Below the pieces are notes generated by a model, which was not told where the DNA came from, searched no databases, and saw only the letters and a list, made by a program, of their open reading frames with translations. A DNA stretch of 64,000 bases from Phoronis australis. Lineage: Eukaryota > Phoronida > Phoronidae. The translations under genes and the position numbers were made by a program. The stretch spans positions 678,395 to 742,394 of the forward strand of contig NMRA01000040.1 of the NCBI GenBank assembly GCA_002633005.1, given 5' to 3'. Positions 61,564-64,000 of the stretch are shown here, one piece after another (the stretch's first letter is position 1; the number at the start of each line of letters is the position of its first letter).

Positions 61564-62780
61564 GTGAATGAAGCAGTATTGAATAAGATTGAAATAATTC
61601 TTGCCTAGATGATAAAATCTGACCAATTTCCATCATCAGATTGCCAAAATTTTCCCTTTTCTATTTTCAAGGGAGGCTTAATTCTTGCATTACTGTAAAT
61701 GCCCACACTTATCAAAATATCACATGGTAGCTCTACTGCAAACCTTGAAAATAGAGAAAACAAAAAATTTTTACTTCTGTCAAATTGTGAGACTTTACTG
61801 TAAGCGTTGTTCTGTTCAGGAACAAGGATGTTTATTGAAGTCGTACTAAAGTATGACAAAATTTATGCCTCTGGTTACTCAACTGCACAAATTATGCATG
61901 AGATCTTTCTACACAACAATCAAAAATGATTCACTTCCCCAATCACATGAATCAGTGTATTAGCAAGATAAGTATGGGTGTCAAAAAGTCATCATCAGTT
62001 GGCAAACCCTTTCAAAGTCCAAAGTCCTTTTCATCAATTGACATGTAATGTCTCATTTTCTTTGAACAGTACTCAAACCAATTGTTATCATTGGCAAAGA
62101 ATATTGAGAAACTACGTTTTTCATATTATCAGAAAATTTCAGTTTGACATAAACTTTTAGGTCTCCATTCAAAATTTACATACAATGCACAGTATGAGTG
62201 TCTCATTAGAGGAAGGAAATGGGACTTCAAACTTCTGAAATTATGTTTGTTTGGCTTTAGGAAATTATGAAAACCTGCTGCTGACAAAAACTGACATTTC
62301 AGTTATTTGAACAAAACTTAGATTGAAACTAAGATTTTCATTGCATTTGCTTAGATCAACGGATGATGGGAAAGAGCAATTATTGGATAGTATGATAAAG
62401 TCTCGTCAATTTAGGACACAATATGGTGGGCAATTGAAAGTTTATTTTCTTATTTTTTTCATAAAAGACATTCAGCAACATAGTACTTGTGGACATTCAC
62501 CACTATGTTGAAAACCTTTGAATTTTGAAAATTAGCAGTCAATTTTTGCAATTATTTTTGTCCAAAACTGGCGAGATTTTACTGTACACTTGCTGTAAAT
62601 TTTACTATGGCTCATGTCATTAGGATGTTGAATAATGGTAACTGGCAAAATTTTGAATTTAGTGTGGAATGTATCCAAAAATTATAGACAGTAACACTGC
62701 ATCCATCACTTAGATCTCAGTTTTGGCTAATACAATACCCAGAATGCCATTTAATTTAGGAATGTAATATATTTTTACAG
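61564..62780 (+). other. DNAAF6: DNAAF6 intron 1 of the coding region
   Basis: 1217 bp, GTGAAT to TTTTTACAG, phase 0. It contains several repeats of the type TTGCCAAAATTTT/ACTGTAAA but no gene. Confidence 0.65.
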
Positions 62781-62841
62781 CCTTGTAGTCAGATTTCTCA
62801 AATGGGACCAGGTCAAATTGGACCGAAAACAAAGAACAAAG
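62781..62841 (+). CDS. DNAAF6: DNAAF6, second coding exon
   Basis: 61 bp between acceptor TTTTTACAG and donor GTATGT. It encodes PCSQISQMGPGQIGPKTKNK plus one base (phase 1). The MGPGQIGP block is the diagnostic match: human DNAAF6 has MGPGNIGP at the same place, between the acidic N-terminus and the DIW motif. Frame continuity with both neighbouring exons holds. Confidence 0.85.
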
Positions 62842-63163
62842 GTATGTTTTTGATATCAAAATGCATATTTTGTAGTTAAAATAATGTGTTCTCAATTGAA
62901 GAACAGTTTAACCAATGCTTCATGAATAAACATTTTTTAAAGGTTTTTAAACTTTTATCTAAAGAGAAAAATGCTTAAGTTCTGGCTCTCACTTTTCAAT
63001 TCTGTCCACAGGTGGTGCTACTGGTCGGATTATTTTTTACCATATGTTGTTAAGTACAAGTTATCTGTGAACAAAGAATTAAGATTTTTAATGTTCTGTT
63101 TCATTGAGAAACATCACTCTCCAGGACATTTTGCCCTAATTTGAAGAATGCGTGTGATTTTAG
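62842..63163 (+). other. DNAAF6: DNAAF6 intron 2 of the coding region
   Basis: 322 bp, GTATGT to GTGTGATTTTAG, phase 1. An internal CCACAG at about 63007-63012 could be a cryptic acceptor but leads to no exon with a good donor. Confidence 0.7.
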
Positions 63164-63305
63164 TAATTGGCAATGCTTCATTAATAGATAAAGCTCCAAC
63201 AACAACCCCCTATGCCAAAAAGGAATCGAAAGACATCTGGGATGCTGACGAGGTTCAAGAAGGCTCAGAATTTGATGACGTCTATGACCCCCGACCTCAA
63301 CCAGA
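63164..63305 (+). CDS. DNAAF6: DNAAF6, third coding exon (gene continues beyond window)
   Basis: 142 bp between acceptor GTGATTTTAG and donor GTATGT at 63306 (phase 1 in, phase 2 out). It encodes a linker and then KDIWDADEVQEGSEFDDVYD and RPQPE, matching the DIWNSEE..EGAEYDDMWD..PEYE segment of human DNAAF6, just before the CS-like C-terminal domain. The remaining exons, which carry the dynein-assembly CS domain, are not in the window: the last 695 bases contain no matching frame. Confidence 0.92.
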
Positions 63306-64000
63306 GTATGTGTCATTGGCAAATCTAGGACATTCTGGAAGGGAGGCCTGACCAATACAATTTTACATAGGACAGAACTAAAAGTGGAATGCCAGCACCT
63401 TTTTTATTGATTGGAACCGGAACCTCATTGGCCAACTCCCATAAATATGTCTACGATAGCACTGAGTCACGGTCTCCAAGTGCTGTCACAGTCATCTCAT
63501 TTACATATTATCTGAATGAAAAAAACATGTTGGTCATTGAAACTTGTTTTAGCCAGCCTACCTCTTTCAAGATCTGCAAGTTCTTTTCCTCTATACAATT
63601 TAGTTCTGTTGAGCTTTATTTCTTTTCTCGTCCAGTGCAATTTCTTTCATGCAAGCACTGTTATGTTCTCATGATCAACAATTATTTTTTGTTCTAACAG
63701 AAGGCACAAGTATAATTGATACTTTATGTAAAAACTTTGTGAGTACCAGAATATTTGACTGAGTCGGAGTACTTTATTTGGATGACAATAATGCTCTTTG
63801 CAGGACAATTGCGATTCATCAAAAAAGAATTGTGTTTGCGAGAAACAAATTGTGGTGTATGAGAAACAAAATAGTTTGTGAGAAAATCAACTGTATTCTC
63901 TGAAACAGTGTTCATGTGTGTGTTAAGAAATGAGTTCTCAATTCATACATGTTATGTTAGATATAGTTAATCCCATTTCACTTTAAATCTGTAAATGTTT
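63306..64000 (+). other. DNAAF6: DNAAF6 intron 3 of the coding region, incomplete
   Basis: Begins at donor GTATGT and runs to the window edge. The 102-codon frame at 63389-63697 has no similarity to the expected CS domain. Confidence 0.6.

Noticed and set aside
63013-63070. Possible extra DNAAF6 exon after the acceptor-like CCACAG
   Set aside because: The frame reaches a stop without a convincing donor, and the exon 62781-62841 joins 63164-63305 in frame with a good family match.
63701-63770. Possible next DNAAF6 exon after TTGTTCTAACAG
   Set aside because: The translated sequence does not resemble the segment that follows PEYE in the family, and no good donor follows.
1-64000. Search for CRISPR arrays, bacterial operons, rRNA genes, snRNA genes and transposase or reverse transcriptase frames
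   Set aside because: None seen by eye; the window is animal nuclear DNA and the mobile elements present are all non-autonomous.

Overview
This window looks like nuclear DNA from a non-vertebrate animal. It is AT-rich, intron-containing and gene-poor, with many microsatellites, short inverted-repeat transposons and eukaryotic tRNA genes. Only two protein-coding loci can be supported. One is a complete Zic-family zinc-finger transcription factor gene (two coding exons, 18740-19703 and 23179-23726, + strand, 503 residues). The other is the 5' part of a gene for the axonemal dynein assembly factor DNAAF6 (PIH1D3/Twister), with three exons from 61486 to 63305 (+ strand), which runs off the right edge. 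DNAAF6 implies an animal with motile cilia. The non-vertebrate form of Zic finger 5 (four residues between the cysteines) together with vertebrate-like N-terminal Zic motifs would fit an invertebrate deuterostome such as a hemichordate, but the species is a guess.

Layout. 1-18739: no gene found; contains a CAT-type microsatellite with a 31-bp higher-order repeat (9373-9800) and a small inverted-repeat element (12038-12183). 18740-23726: Zic, with one 3.5-kb phase-1 intron between fingers 3 and 4. 23727-31774: no recognised gene; holds a paired E-box double hairpin (24887-24925), an unexplained 185-codon open frame on the minus strand (28987-29544) and another small inverted-repeat element. 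31775-42080: a tRNA neighbourhood. Intact tRNA-Thr(UGU), tRNA-Lys(UUU) and tRNA-Thr(CGU) genes are followed by a decaying tandem array of alternating Thr and Lys tRNA copies, with an assembly gap (32261-32323), a 40-bp minisatellite and a 300-bp inverted-repeat transposon in between. 42081-59400: no recognised gene; contains trinucleotide and tetranucleotide microsatellites. 59404-60413: a 996-bp non-autonomous DNA transposon with long inverted repeats and a 7-bp target duplication, followed by a palindrome with arms of about 124 bp that carry tRNA-like promoter boxes. 61486-64000: DNAAF6.

The coding genes do not form a pathway. Zic is a developmental regulator in the Gli/Zic/Glis group and sits in a large gene-free stretch, as expected for a gene with distant enhancers. 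DNAAF6 is a cytoplasmic chaperone cofactor needed for cilia. No bacterial-type system, CRISPR array or autonomous transposase was found. The most noteworthy items are the decaying Thr/Lys tRNA array (including a Lys-type copy with an Asn-type anticodon), the long-TIR transposon family seen twice, and the long palindrome with pol III-type boxes.
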